A stretch of 64,000 nucleotides of DNA. Origin: Actinomadura mexicana. GTDB taxonomy: Bacteria > Actinomycetota > Actinomycetes > Streptosporangiales > Streptosporangiaceae. Under the pieces are notes generated by a model. The model did not search any database. It had not been told where the DNA came from and saw nothing but the letters and a program-made list of their open reading frames with translations. The number at the start of each line of letters is the position of its first letter. Positions within the stretch are counted from its first letter, which is position 1. Made by a program: the position numbers and the translations under genes. The stretch spans positions 124,001 through 188,000 of the forward strand of contig NZ_FZNP01000013.1 in NCBI RefSeq assembly GCF_900188105.1. Direction: 5' to 3'. Below, in pieces: positions 42,742 to 51,043 of the stretch.

Positions 42742-44192
42742 CGGGTGGCCTCCAGCAGGTGCTTGCCGCGGGCGTCCTGCTCCACCGGAATGGGGTACTG
42801 GCCGTCGAAGCACGCCCGGCACAGCCTGTCCTTGGCGATGTGCGAGGCGGAGATCAGCTCCTCCAGGGAGACGTAGCCGAGCGAGTCGGCGCCGATGGAG
42901 TCGCGGATCTCCTCCACCGACAGGTTCCCGGCGATCAGCTCGGCCCGGGTCGCGAAGTCGATGCCGTAGAAGCAGGGCCAGGCGACGGGCGGGCTGGAGA
43001 TGCGCACGTGCACCTCGGCGGCGCCCGCGTCCCGCAGCATCGACACGATGGCGCGCTGGGTGTTGCCGCGCACGATCGAGTCGTCCACCACGACCAGCCG
43101 CCGGCCCTCGATCGCCTCCCGCAGCGGGTTCAGCTTCAGCCGGATGCCGAGCTGGCGGATCGTCTGGGACGGCTGGATGAACGTCCGGCCGACGTAGGAG
43201 TTCTTCACCAGGCCCTGGCCGTAGGGGATGCCGGACGCCTCGGCGTAGCCGATCGCGGCCGGCGTGCCCGACTCGGGCGTCGGGATGACCATGTCGGCCT
43301 CGACGGGGTGCTCGCGGGCCAGCCGCCGCCCGACCTCGACGCGGGTGGCCTGGACGCTGCGCCCGGCGATCGTCGTGTCGGGCCGCGCCAGGTACACGTA
43401 CTCGAACAGGCAGCCCTTCGGGCGCGCCTCGGCGAACCTCTCGGACCGCACGCCCTCGCCGTCGAGCGCGAGCAGCTCGCCCGGCTCGACCTCCCGGACG
43501 AACCGGGCGCCGACGATGTCGAGCCCGGCCGTCTCCGAGGCGACCACCCAGCCGCGGTCCTCCAAGGAGCCGAGCACGAGCGGCCGGATGCCCTCGGGGT
43601 CGCGGGCGGCGTAGAGCGTCCCCTCGTCCATGAAGACCAGGGAGAACGCGCCGCGCGTCGCCGGGAGGATCTCCCGGGCCGCCTCCAGCGCGCCGCCCTG
43701 GCCGCGCGCGGCGAGCAGGGCGGTCAGGACCTCGGTGTCGGTCGTGGCGGTCAGCTCGCCGGGGTCCAGCCGCGCGGCCAGCTCCGGCGTGTTGATCAGG
43801 TTGCCGTTGTGGACGAGCGCCAGCCCGCCGTCGTCGGTGGACCGGAACGTGGGCTGCGCGTTCTCCCACGTGGGCGAGCCGGTCGTGGAGTAGCGGCAGT
43901 GGCCGACGGCGATGTGGCCGCGCAGGGTGTTCAGCACCGACTCGTCGAAGACCTGGGCGACGAGGCCCATGTCCTTGAACACGACGATGCGCGAGCCGTC
44001 GCTGACGGCGATGCCCGCCGACTCTTGCCCGCGGTGCTGGAGCGCGTACAGCCCGTAGTACGTGAGCTTGCTCACTTCGGCCCGGGCCGCCTCCTCGGCG
44101 GGAACCCAGACGCCGAAGACCCCGCAGGCATCCTGCGGAGCACGGTCGGAGGGGTCGATGTCGTGGCTCAGACGTCCGTCACGGAGAGGCAC
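42738..44192 (-). CDS. purF: Amidophosphoribosyltransferase
   Basis: 484 residues. It makes phosphoribosylamine from PRPP and glutamine, the committed step of purine synthesis. A short propeptide precedes the N-terminal nucleophile Cys in DACGVFGVW. The glutaminase domain has RGQESAGIAVSDG and HNGNLINTPEL, and the phosphoribosyltransferase part has the PRPP loop VVVDDSIVRGNTQ. Four Cys near the end (RISSPPVAWPCFYG and DRLCRACFDGQYP) may ligate an iron-sulfur cluster as in Bacillus. GTG 44192 lies 7 bases after TAGACT on its strand, with no Shine-Dalgarno, so it may be leaderless. Confidence 0.93.
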   Translation of the reverse strand: MPLRDGRLSHDIDPSDRAPQDACGVFGVWVPAEEAARAEVSKLTYYGLYALQHRGQESAGIAVSDGSRIVVFKDMGLVAQVFDESVLNTLRGHIAVGHCRYSTTGSPTWENAQPTFRSTDDGGLALVHNGNLINTPELAARLDPGELTATTDTEVLTALLAARGQGGALEAAREILPATRGAFSLVFMDEGTLYAARDPEGIRPLVLGSLEDRGWVVASETAGLDIVGARFVREVEPGELLALDGEGVRSERFAEARPKGCLFEYVYLARPDTTIAGRSVQATRVEVGRRLAREHPVEADMVIPTPESGTPAAIGYAEASGIPYGQGLVKNSYVGRTFIQPSQTIRQLGIRLKLNPLREAIEGRRLVVVDDSIVRGNTQRAIVSMLRDAGAAEVHVRISSPPVAWPCFYGIDFATRAELIAGNLSVEEIRDSIGADSLGYVSLEELISASHIAKDRLCRACFDGQYPIPVEQDARGKHLLEATR

Positions 44193-44199
44193 GTTCGCC

Positions 44200-44205
44200 A
44201 GTCTA
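44200..44205 (-). promoter_or_regulatory. -10-like hexamer for a leaderless purF transcript
   Basis: TAGACT (minus strand) lies 7 bases before the GTG of purF. No ribosome site is present. The -35 is not recognisable. Confidence 0.4.
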
Positions 44206-44320
44206 GATGCCCGGTTCACCTGCTCCGATCGGTGGGATCTCCTTAACCGACCTTTACTCCCCGAAACCAAGGGCGACACGGGGTGCGGGGGAATCTGGGG
44301 GACGACACGTGGAGGAGCGC

Positions 44321-44689
44321 ATGACCATGCCCGGGTACCGCACCCACTCGCCCCCGTCGCCGCTGCGGCGGAGCACCCTGGCGCGGGCCTCCCGGCTGCT
44401 CGGCATCGTCGGGCTGGCCGGGCTCGCGGCGTGCTTCGCGGGAATGATCCCGGCGCTCGTGGGCCTCGTCCTCGGGACGGTCTCCCTCGTGCGCCGCGAC
44501 CCCGACCGGCGTCCCGCCCTCGTGGGGGTGGTCTGCTCCGCGGCGGCCCTCCTGATCGGGTCCGGGACGCTTCTGTGGCTGCTGAGCAAAGCGGCCCAGT
44601 GCGGGGACGCGGCCCGGTACCCCGACGACCTGTCGCGGCGGAACTGCGTCGAACGCGAGTTCCCCTTCGCCCGGGCGACTCCCCGGTAG
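44321..44689 (+). CDS. Small membrane protein, DUF4190-like
   Basis: 122 residues with two hydrophobic spans (SRLLGIVGLAGLAACFAGMIPA and ALVGVVCSAAALLIGSGTLLWLL) linked by a short loop with VRRDPDRR. This is the layout of DUF4190-type proteins. A short tail with two Cys follows. ATG 44321 has GGAGGAG upstream. It converges on the LamG gene. Confidence 0.65.
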   Translation: MTMPGYRTHSPPSPLRRSTLARASRLLGIVGLAGLAACFAGMIPALVGLVLGTVSLVRRDPDRRPALVGVVCSAAALLIGSGTLLWLLSKAAQCGDAARYPDDLSRRNCVEREFPFARATPR

Positions 44690-44708
44690 CCCGGCCCAGC
44701 CGCCCGAT

Positions 44709-45347
44709 CTAGCCGCCTGGCTGGTCGGCCAGGGCACGGACGGCCTCCTGCCCGAGCGCCGAGGCGTACACGCGCAGATCGTCGATGAGGCCGCCGAAGC
44801 CGGGCTTGGCAGGCTCCCTGCCCAGGTAGATGGGCCCGGCCGGGGTGACGACGGGGTGTTCCAGCGGGACGGCGGAGTCCTGCTCGCCGTCGATGTGGAG
44901 GGCCATGCCCCGGGTGTCCACGACGAAGGCGATGTGCGTCCATTCGCCCACGGTCAGCCTGGCCCGGCTGTCGATGTAGTCGGGGCCCTTGACGGTGAAC
45001 ACCTGGACGCGCAGCCTCATCGCGTCCGGGTAGAGCCACAGGCCGAGGCCGCGCGCGTCGTTCTCGGCGACGGGCTTGTAGAGGAGGCTGCGCCACTCGC
45101 CGGTGGGTCCCTCGTCGACCCGGACGAACAAGGCCAGGCTGAACCCGAAGATCTGGCTCAGGACGAGTTGCGGCGCCGCGGGGATCAAGGCGCGGTCGTT
45201 CTCGCCGAGCGACAGCGCCTCCCCGTCCCGGCCGGGGACGATCCGGGCGGTCTCCGCCAGTTCGGCGGCGGGGCCGGCTCCGGCGGTGTCGGCGGCGCGG
45301 CGGCCGTCCACGGTGCCGGCGTCGAACGTCCAGTGCGCGATCAGCAC
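44709..45347 (-). CDS. LamG / concanavalin-like lectin domain protein, no signal peptide
   Basis: 212 residues filled by one LamG-like jelly roll: LIAHWTFDAG at the start, FSLALFVRVDE, then GEWTHIAFVVDTRGMALHIDGEQD and GLIDDLRVYASALGQEAV, the classical C-terminal signature. There is no signal peptide or lipobox, which is unusual for a sugar-binding LamG protein and suggests it stays inside or is carried by another protein. The start GTG 45347 is chosen because GGAGGTGAT lies just before it; GTG 45356 lies within that site. Confidence 0.75.
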   Translation of the reverse strand: MLIAHWTFDAGTVDGRRAADTAGAGPAAELAETARIVPGRDGEALSLGENDRALIPAAPQLVLSQIFGFSLALFVRVDEGPTGEWRSLLYKPVAENDARGLGLWLYPDAMRLRVQVFTVKGPDYIDSRARLTVGEWTHIAFVVDTRGMALHIDGEQDSAVPLEHPVVTPAGPIYLGREPAKPGFGGLIDDLRVYASALGQEAVRALADQPGG

Positions 45348-45408
45348 GGGGATCACCTCCGGTAGGGCGCGCGTTACCCGCGCACGCTATGCGCGCCTTC
45401 CCGTCCCG

Positions 45409-45474
45409 TCGAGGGGGAACCGTCAGTCGAGGGGGGGGAACCGTCAGTCGAGGGGGGGAACCGTCAGTCGAGGG
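45409..45474 (-). repeat. 19-21 bp tandem repeat with variable G tract at the end of the sterol-carrier gene
   Basis: The unit TCGAG(n)AACCGTCAG is repeated with G tracts of 5, 8 and 7, then a fourth partial unit. On the minus strand the first copy holds the stop codon of the sterol-carrier gene (CTCGACTGA), and the following copies repeat that stop. Homopolymer G runs and tandem units can slip during replication. Confidence 0.8.
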
Positions 45475-45907
45475 GCAGCGGGAGGTGGGGCGTCAGGTCG
45501 GCGCGCGGGCCGCTCGCCCGGACCCGTCCGTTCGCCGCGGCGTCTTCCCAGGTGAGGCGCCCGGTGGCCAGCGCGATCCAGGTGGCGGCGTCCATCTCCA
45601 CCACATTCGGTGGCGTACCCCGGGTATGGTGCGGGCCGTCGATGCACTGAACGACGGCGTGCGGAGGGACCCGGACCTCCACCGAACGGCCCGGGGCGAG
45701 CTCGGCCAGCCGGTCGAGCAGGTACCGCACCGCTCCCCTGACCACCGGACGGCTCGCTTCGGCCCCTCCCGCCTCGATGCCGGCGAGGACCGTGTCCAGA
45801 GCCGCGCGGCGCAGCGCGGCGGGCTCGTCCGCGCCGGTGTAGGGCGCCATCCCGAGCGCGGCGCGCTGCTCGTTCAGGACGGTGGGGGAAAGCGGTGTTC
45901 GCGGCAT
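45464..45907 (-). CDS. Sterol-carrier-like (SCP2-fold) protein
   Basis: 147 residues. An N-terminal helical part (SPTVLNEQRAALGMAPY) precedes an SCP2-like fold, RSVEVRVPPHAVVQCIDGPHHTRGTPPNVVEMDAATWIALATGRLTWEDAAANG, where the WIALATGRL..DA end is the fold's hallmark. It lies near purF, as in Streptomyces. It probably binds a lipid or small hydrophobic molecule. The stop lies inside a tandem repeat, so strain variants may differ at the C-terminus or in the 3' untranslated part. Confidence 0.82.
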   Translation of the reverse strand: MPRTPLSPTVLNEQRAALGMAPYTGADEPAALRRAALDTVLAGIEAGGAEASRPVVRGAVRYLLDRLAELAPGRSVEVRVPPHAVVQCIDGPHHTRGTPPNVVEMDAATWIALATGRLTWEDAAANGRVRASGPRADLTPHLPLPLD

Positions 45908-46036
45908 CGCGCACGACGCTACCGGGTCGGCCTCGGTACCGCGCAGGCGGTAGAAAGGACCCCGGTGCCAGGCATGGGGGTGCAGGGAACGGGGAGGCCG
46001 GGGACGCCGTCCCCGGAAGAGACGGAGGTTCGTCAG

Positions 46037-47905
46037 ATGCCCGAGGCGCTGCCCCTGCAGCCGGGCGACCCGACACGGCTCGGTTCGTTCGAGATCACGG
46101 GACGGCTCGGCGTGGGCGAGCAGGGCGCCGTCTTCCTCGGCGGGGACCCCTCCGGGCGCCCCGTCGCCGTGAAGGTCCTGCACGTGCGGTTGAGCGGCGA
46201 GCCGGTCGCGCGGTCGCGGTTCGCCGACGCGTTCACCCCGGCCCGGAAGGTCTCCGGCTTCTGCACGGCGGCGATCCTGCACGCCGACGTCGAGGGCGAC
46301 CGTCCCTACGTGGTGAGCGAGTGGGTGGACGGGCCGTCCCTCCAGCAGCTCGTGGACGAGGAGGGCGTGCGCGGCGTCGTCGTCGTGGAGCGCGTGGCGA
46401 TCGGAATGGCGATCGCCCTGGCCGCCGTCCATCGCGCGGGCGCCGTCCACCACGGTCTGAAACCCGGGAACGTACTTCTCGGCCGGGACGGTCCCCGGAT
46501 GAGCGATTTCGCCATCGCCCACGCGATGGAGGCCGTGAACGTGGCGTTCCGCGGGCACATGACCGAGGACCCCGCCTACAAGTCACCCGAGCAGTTGAGC
46601 GGCATGGGCATCGGCCCGGCCGCCGACGTGTTCGCCTGGGCGTCGACCGTCCTGTTCGCCGCCGCGGGCAAGCCGCCGTTCGGCGAGGGCTCGCCGTCCG
46701 AGGTGATGCAGCGGATCGTCTACGACGAGGCCGATCTGTCGGAAATGCCCGACTCTTTGCGCGAGGTGGTGACGGCCGCCCTGGCCAAGGACCCGGCCGA
46801 GCGTCCGATGGCCAGGACGATCCTCGAACAGCTGCTGGGCAGGGGCAGCGCCCTCGCCGAGCGCCTGCCGGCCTCGATGGTCGAGGAGGGCCGCGCCCTC
46901 GCGACGGGCGTGATGGTCCGCCACACCCTGCCGCGGGTCACGCCGCCGCCGCGTTCCCCCGCGGACGCCCCGGGGAGCCCCATGGGAGCCGCCGCCCCGG
47001 CCTGGTTCACGCCGGGCCCCGCCACGCCTCCGGGCCCGCCCCCGGGTCCAGCCGCGGACTCCGCGTCGCCTTCCGTGCCGCTGCTCGAGAAGCTCTCGCG
47101 CTCCCGACGCGCGCGTCCGGAGCCCGAACCGCCGCCCGCCGACCTGGACCCCACCGCGTTCGAGGCGACCGCGACCTTCAACGCGGTCGGCCCGAACCGG
47201 TCCGAGCAGCACGCCCACGCGGGCGGGCGCGACCAGGCCGAGCAGACCGCCAGGTTCGACGCCGTCGGGACCGACCGGACGGCCACGTTCGACGCCGTCG
47301 ACATGCCCGCCCCGCCGGACCCCACCGCCCCGAACCCCCTCATCCCGGGGCTGGGGCAGGGGCGCGAGGGCGGCGGCGGGCACCGCTCCCCGAACCGCAC
47401 CTCGCCCTTCGCGGCCCTCGCGAAGATGCGGCGCCCCGGCAACCACGTCCTCGGCCTGGCGCTGTCGCTGGCCATCGGCGTCAGCGTCGGCATCGCCATC
47501 ATCGCCCTGGTCCTGTGGCCGCAGTTGAAAGCCGACGACGACGGGTCGCCGCCCGACAGCACCAACACGTCCGACAACCGCCCGGTCACCACGATCCCGG
47601 CCTCGTTCGCGGGGACGTGGAAGGGGACGGTGGTCAACACGGGCCGCAACGCGTCCTTCCCGGTGGAGATCACGTTCCAGACCGGCGGGACGACCGGGCG
47701 TGCCCTGTACCCGCGGGAGAACTGCAACGGCACCCTCCGGCTCGCGCGGGGCACCGAGAGCGCGCTGAAGATGAATTTGGAGATCGGCAAGCCGTGCACG
47801 TCCGGGGTGGTCCAGGTCACCCGGCAGCCGGACGGGACGCTCCAGTACACCTGGACGAGGCCGGGCACGAGCCTCGGCTACGGAGGACGGCTCAACCGGA
47901 CCTGA
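46037..47905 (+). CDS. Transmembrane Ser/Thr kinase-like protein, predicted pseudokinase
   Basis: 622 residues. The kinase domain (about 15-270) keeps the Gly-rich loop RLGVGEQGAVFLG and the ATP lysine K46 in VAVKVL. The catalytic loop reads VHHGLKPGNVLL, so the Asp of HRD is Gly (G140), and DFG is DFA (157-159). The P+1 and APE region is SPEQLSG. A Pro/Thr-rich linker runs to one membrane span (471-494), followed by an external beta domain of about 110 residues with two Cys (RENCNGTLRLA, GKPCTSGVVQV). It probably signals by conformation or scaffolding rather than phosphorylation. ATG 46037 has GGAGG upstream. Confidence 0.85.
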   Translation: MPEALPLQPGDPTRLGSFEITGRLGVGEQGAVFLGGDPSGRPVAVKVLHVRLSGEPVARSRFADAFTPARKVSGFCTAAILHADVEGDRPYVVSEWVDGPSLQQLVDEEGVRGVVVVERVAIGMAIALAAVHRAGAVHHGLKPGNVLLGRDGPRMSDFAIAHAMEAVNVAFRGHMTEDPAYKSPEQLSGMGIGPAADVFAWASTVLFAAAGKPPFGEGSPSEVMQRIVYDEADLSEMPDSLREVVTAALAKDPAERPMARTILEQLLGRGSALAERLPASMVEEGRALATGVMVRHTLPRVTPPPRSPADAPGSPMGAAAPAWFTPGPATPPGPPPGPAADSASPSVPLLEKLSRSRRARPEPEPPPADLDPTAFEATATFNAVGPNRSEQHAHAGGRDQAEQTARFDAVGTDRTATFDAVDMPAPPDPTAPNPLIPGLGQGREGGGGHRSPNRTSPFAALAKMRRPGNHVLGLALSLAIGVSVGIAIIALVLWPQLKADDDGSPPDSTNTSDNRPVTTIPASFAGTWKGTVVNTGRNASFPVEITFQTGGTTGRALYPRENCNGTLRLARGTESALKMNLEIGKPCTSGVVQVTRQPDGTLQYTWTRPGTSLGYGGRLNRT

Positions 47906-48041
47906 CCTGCTTGTGCCAATTCCGGCAAGGCGTCCATTTTGTCGTCTCATATCAGGACAGTTCCGCTAGGGTTTCCCCTCGATCGAAACCATCGATCATG
48001 AGCGGGACGCCTCCGCGCGCTCCCCGGCAGAAGGAGACGCC

Positions 48042-49205
48042 TTGCGGACCGTCCACCGAAGGCTGCTGCTCGTCGGCTCGGTCGCGGCATGCCTCGGCGC
48101 CGCCGCGGCGTTCCCGGTGCTCGCCGACGACTCGTCGTCCCTGGTGAAGGTGACGGCGGCGGAAGGCACCCCGGTGCCCGGCCGGTACATCGTCACGCTG
48201 AAGACCGGCGCGTCCACCGACGCCGCCGCCAAGAAGGTCAAGGCGACGGGCGTCCGGCGCTTCGACGGCGTCCTGAACGGCTTCGCCGCGCGGCTGAGCG
48301 GCGACCAGCTGAACAAGCTGCGCCGCGACGGCCGCGTCGCCGCGATCGAGCAGGACCAGATCGTCAAGGCCACCACGACGCAGCGCGCACCTCTGCCCTG
48401 GGGGCTCGACCGCATCGACCAGCGGTCGGCGAAGCTGTCCAAGACCTACACCTACAAGTCGTCCGGCAAGGGCGTGAACGCCTACATCATCGACACCGGC
48501 CTGGACGTCAAGCACAAGGAGTTCGGCGGCCGCGCCTCGATCGCGTGGGCGGCGAGCGGGTTCAACGGCGACGGACGTGACTGCAACGGCCACGGCACCC
48601 ACGTCGCGGGCATCATCGGCTCCAAGACCTACGGCGCCGCCAAGTCCGTGAAACTGCGGGCCGTGCGCGTCCTCGACTGCAACGGCGAGGGCTCGATGTC
48701 GGACATCGTCGAGGCCGCCAACTGGCTGCGCGCCAACGCCGTCAAGCCGGCCGTGGCGAACATGTCCCTCGGCGGCCCCAAGTCCACGGCGGTGAACACC
48801 GCCGTGATGAACCTGTCCAAGTCCGGCGTGTTCACCTCCGTCGCCGCCGGCAACTCCAACGCCGACGCCTGCAAGGTCTCGCCGGCCGGCGCGGGCTGGG
48901 TCATGGCGGTCGGCGCGACCACCAAGAGCGACACGCGCGCCTCGTTCTCCAACTGGGGCAAGTGCGTCGACATCAACGCCCCCGGCTACGGCATCTACTC
49001 GACGTGGCCCGGCGGCGGCCGCAAGGCGCTCAGCGGAACGTCCATGGCCGCCCCCTACGTCAGCGGTGTCGCCGCCCTCTACCTGTCGACCCACCCGAAG
49101 GCCACCTTCCCGACGGTGCAGAAGGTGCTGAACGACAATTCCACCCACGGCCTCAAGGGACTGCGTTCGCAGCCCAACAGGCTCCTGTGGAAGGGCAAGC
49201 TGTGA
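48042..49205 (+). CDS. Secreted subtilisin-like serine protease (S8)
   Basis: 387 residues from TTG 48042, after AAGGAG. A signal peptide (RLLLVGSVAACLGAAAAFPVLA) is followed by an I9 propeptide (GRYIVTLKTG to IEQDQIVKA), then the mature protease: Asp151 in YIIDTGLD, His184 in GHGTHVAGI and Ser334 in GTSMAAPYVSG. The oxyanion Asn is in AAGNSNADAC. Four Cys can form disulfides, as in proteinase K-type enzymes. The precursor cuts itself and then degrades external protein. A terminator follows at once. Confidence 0.93.
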   Translation: MRTVHRRLLLVGSVAACLGAAAAFPVLADDSSSLVKVTAAEGTPVPGRYIVTLKTGASTDAAAKKVKATGVRRFDGVLNGFAARLSGDQLNKLRRDGRVAAIEQDQIVKATTTQRAPLPWGLDRIDQRSAKLSKTYTYKSSGKGVNAYIIDTGLDVKHKEFGGRASIAWAASGFNGDGRDCNGHGTHVAGIIGSKTYGAAKSVKLRAVRVLDCNGEGSMSDIVEAANWLRANAVKPAVANMSLGGPKSTAVNTAVMNLSKSGVFTSVAAGNSNADACKVSPAGAGWVMAVGATTKSDTRASFSNWGKCVDINAPGYGIYSTWPGGGRKALSGTSMAAPYVSGVAALYLSTHPKATFPTVQKVLNDNSTHGLKGLRSQPNRLLWKGKL

Positions 49206-49223
49206 GTCCCGTCACGTAAGATG

Positions 49224-49250
49224 GCCCGGCTCCCAGCAAGGGAGCCGGGC
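49224..49250 (+). terminator. Hairpin terminator after the subtilase
   Basis: GCCCGGCTCCC and GGGAGCCGGGC pair perfectly around the loop AGCAA, 18 bases after the stop. Confidence 0.82.
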
Positions 49251-49354
49251 ATCTCGCACCTACGCCCCGTCCCATGACCGCAGGGGTTTACCCTTGGCGA
49301 GGCAGACGGCTCTTTAACGTTCATTGACCTTCGGCCATGACGAGAGGAGAACAC

Positions 49355-50323
49355 GTGGAGACCCCCGCCTCCACCCCTCGGAACGCCGGCAGCCGCCGTC
49401 GCCGGCGCCACGCCACCGCGGCTCTCGTGGCCCTCGCCGCCGCGGTGCCCCTGGTCGCCGCCGCCACCCCGTCCGCGGCCGCGCCGGCGTCCCTGCCCCT
49501 CGACCCGGGCGACAGCGGCAAGTTCGCGAAGCTGAACCGCCAGATCGAGCAGCTCGACAAGGAGTACGGCGGCGACCTCGCCAAGCTGAAGGACGCCGAG
49601 TTCGCCGCGAAGAGGGCGCTGGACAGGTCCAACGACCTGCAGCGCGACCTCCGGGAGGCCCGCGGCGTCGTCGCCCAGCTCGCCGCGTCCCAGTACATGA
49701 CCAACGGCGAGGACCCCACGGTCACCTTCCTGGCCGACGCGAACCCCTCCGACCTGCTCAGCAACGCCACCTTGGTCAGCCACCTCGCCCAGAACAAGGC
49801 GGGCAAGGTCGCCCAGATCCAGAAGCTCGTCAACGACCAGCTGGCGGCCCGCAGGCAGGCCCAGCAGAAGATGACGGAGCTGAACAAGGAGATCAAGGAC
49901 CTGAGGCGGCGCAAGTCGCAGATCCAGTCCCTGGTCAAGAAGTACAAGCCCGAGTCCCCGAGCGTCGGCATGGGCGGCGTCACCCCGCGCATGCTCAAGG
50001 TGAAGAACACCCTCGACCTGGAGACGGGCCCCTTCCCCACGATCGGCTGCGTCCGGCAGACCGGCGACCCGCAGGACCACGGCACCGGCCACGCCTGCGA
50101 CTTCATGGTGACCACGGGCGGCGTCATGGCCTCCGGCAGCGCCCAGTCCCTGGGCGACCGCACCGCCGCCTACGCCATCGCCCACGCGAGCGCCCTCGGC
50201 ATCAAGTACATCATCTGGCGCCAACGCATCTACGACCTCCGCAGCCCCGGCTGGCGCGCCATGGAGAACCGAGGCGGCGTAACCGCCAACCACTACGACC
50301 ACGTCCACGTCTCGGTCTTCTAA
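49355..50323 (+). CDS. Secreted coiled-coil protein with LAS-type (VanY-like) metallopeptidase-like C-terminal domain
   Basis: 322 residues from GTG 49355, after AGAGGAGA. A twin-Arg/Arg-rich signal peptide (RRRRRHATAALVALAAAVPLVA) leads to a coiled coil (about 50-190: NRQIEQLDKEYGGDLAKLKDAEF and QQKMTELNKEIKDLRRRKSQIQ), as in the RipA/CwlO-type hydrolases. The C-terminal domain has HxxGxAxD as HGTGHACD and HxH in YDHVHV, the zinc ligands of the DD-peptidase-like LAS group (ARB_07466-type domain). It probably trims peptidoglycan, with the coil controlling access. Confidence 0.78.
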   Translation: METPASTPRNAGSRRRRRHATAALVALAAAVPLVAAATPSAAAPASLPLDPGDSGKFAKLNRQIEQLDKEYGGDLAKLKDAEFAAKRALDRSNDLQRDLREARGVVAQLAASQYMTNGEDPTVTFLADANPSDLLSNATLVSHLAQNKAGKVAQIQKLVNDQLAARRQAQQKMTELNKEIKDLRRRKSQIQSLVKKYKPESPSVGMGGVTPRMLKVKNTLDLETGPFPTIGCVRQTGDPQDHGTGHACDFMVTTGGVMASGSAQSLGDRTAAYAIAHASALGIKYIIWRQRIYDLRSPGWRAMENRGGVTANHYDHVHVSVF

Positions 50324-50335
50324 TAAGGGGACGCC

Positions 50336-50895
50336 ATCCCCACACCAACGCGCAACGAGCCGAGCCGGTTCACCCCCGCTGACGTCCGCTGGGACCTGGC
50401 CCGCCGCATACTCACCGACGACACCCTCAACACCGCCGATCGCGTCGCCGCATGCCTGGTGCTGCTCTACGCCCAGCCCGTCACCCGGATCGTCACCCTC
50501 ACCGCAAGCACCTGCTCCACACTCCGGACGGGCGGACCCAACTGCGCCTCGGTCAGACCGACCTCGACCTACTCCCGCCACTAGATCACCTGATCAACCA
50601 GCTTCCCCTCCGGCCGCCCAGCGGCATCGCCGGCCAACTCCACCAGGCCCCATGGCTGTTTCCCGGCAAGAAGCCAGACAGACCCCTTCACCACACGAGC
50701 CTGGCCCGCCGCCTCACCGCGATAGGCGTCGACCCCCGCCCCGACCGCAACAGCGCCCTGCTCGAATACGCCCGCCAGCTCCCACCGCCCGTGATCGGCA
50801 AACTCCTCGGCCTGCACCCGGGCACCACCGACCACTGGGCCTCGATCGCCGGTGGCAAGTGGGCCCGCTACACCCCGGGCAACCGCGGCCGATGA
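50336..50895 (+). pseudogene. Frameshifted integrase-like protein remnant
   Basis: The first frame (about 50336-50506) reads WDLARRILTDDTLNTADRV and CLVLLYAQPVTRIVTLTA. The second frame (about 50507-50895) continues HLLHTPDGRTQLRLGQTDLD, WLFPGKKPDRPLHHTSLARRL and IGVDPRPDRNSALLEYARQLP. Both belong to one actinobacterial family often annotated near site-specific integrases (N-terminal LNTADRVA.CLVLLYAQP, WLFPG, and a final GGKWARY). A one-base loss near 50507 splits it, and no proper start codon remains. A stop in the first frame follows at about 50584. Confidence 0.7.
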
Positions 50896-51043
50896 CCTGC
50901 CCGCCGCGCTGAACGGGGGTTGACGAGCATCGGAACGAGATCTGCCGGACAGCCCCCTGGGCCGAGCCGAGATCCCGGCCCATCAGGGGCGCGGAAGTCT
51001 TCGTTTCGTGCCGGAGCGGAATCCGAGGCCGGGTGCCGCCGCC

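Noticed and set aside
44193-44320. Purine riboswitch before purF
   Set aside because: The purF start seems to be leaderless and there is no room for an aptamer, nor the conserved purine core.
45908-46558. N-terminal extension of the sterol-carrier protein to 46558
   Set aside because: That part is the antisense of the kinase gene; ATG 45907 gives the family-like start.
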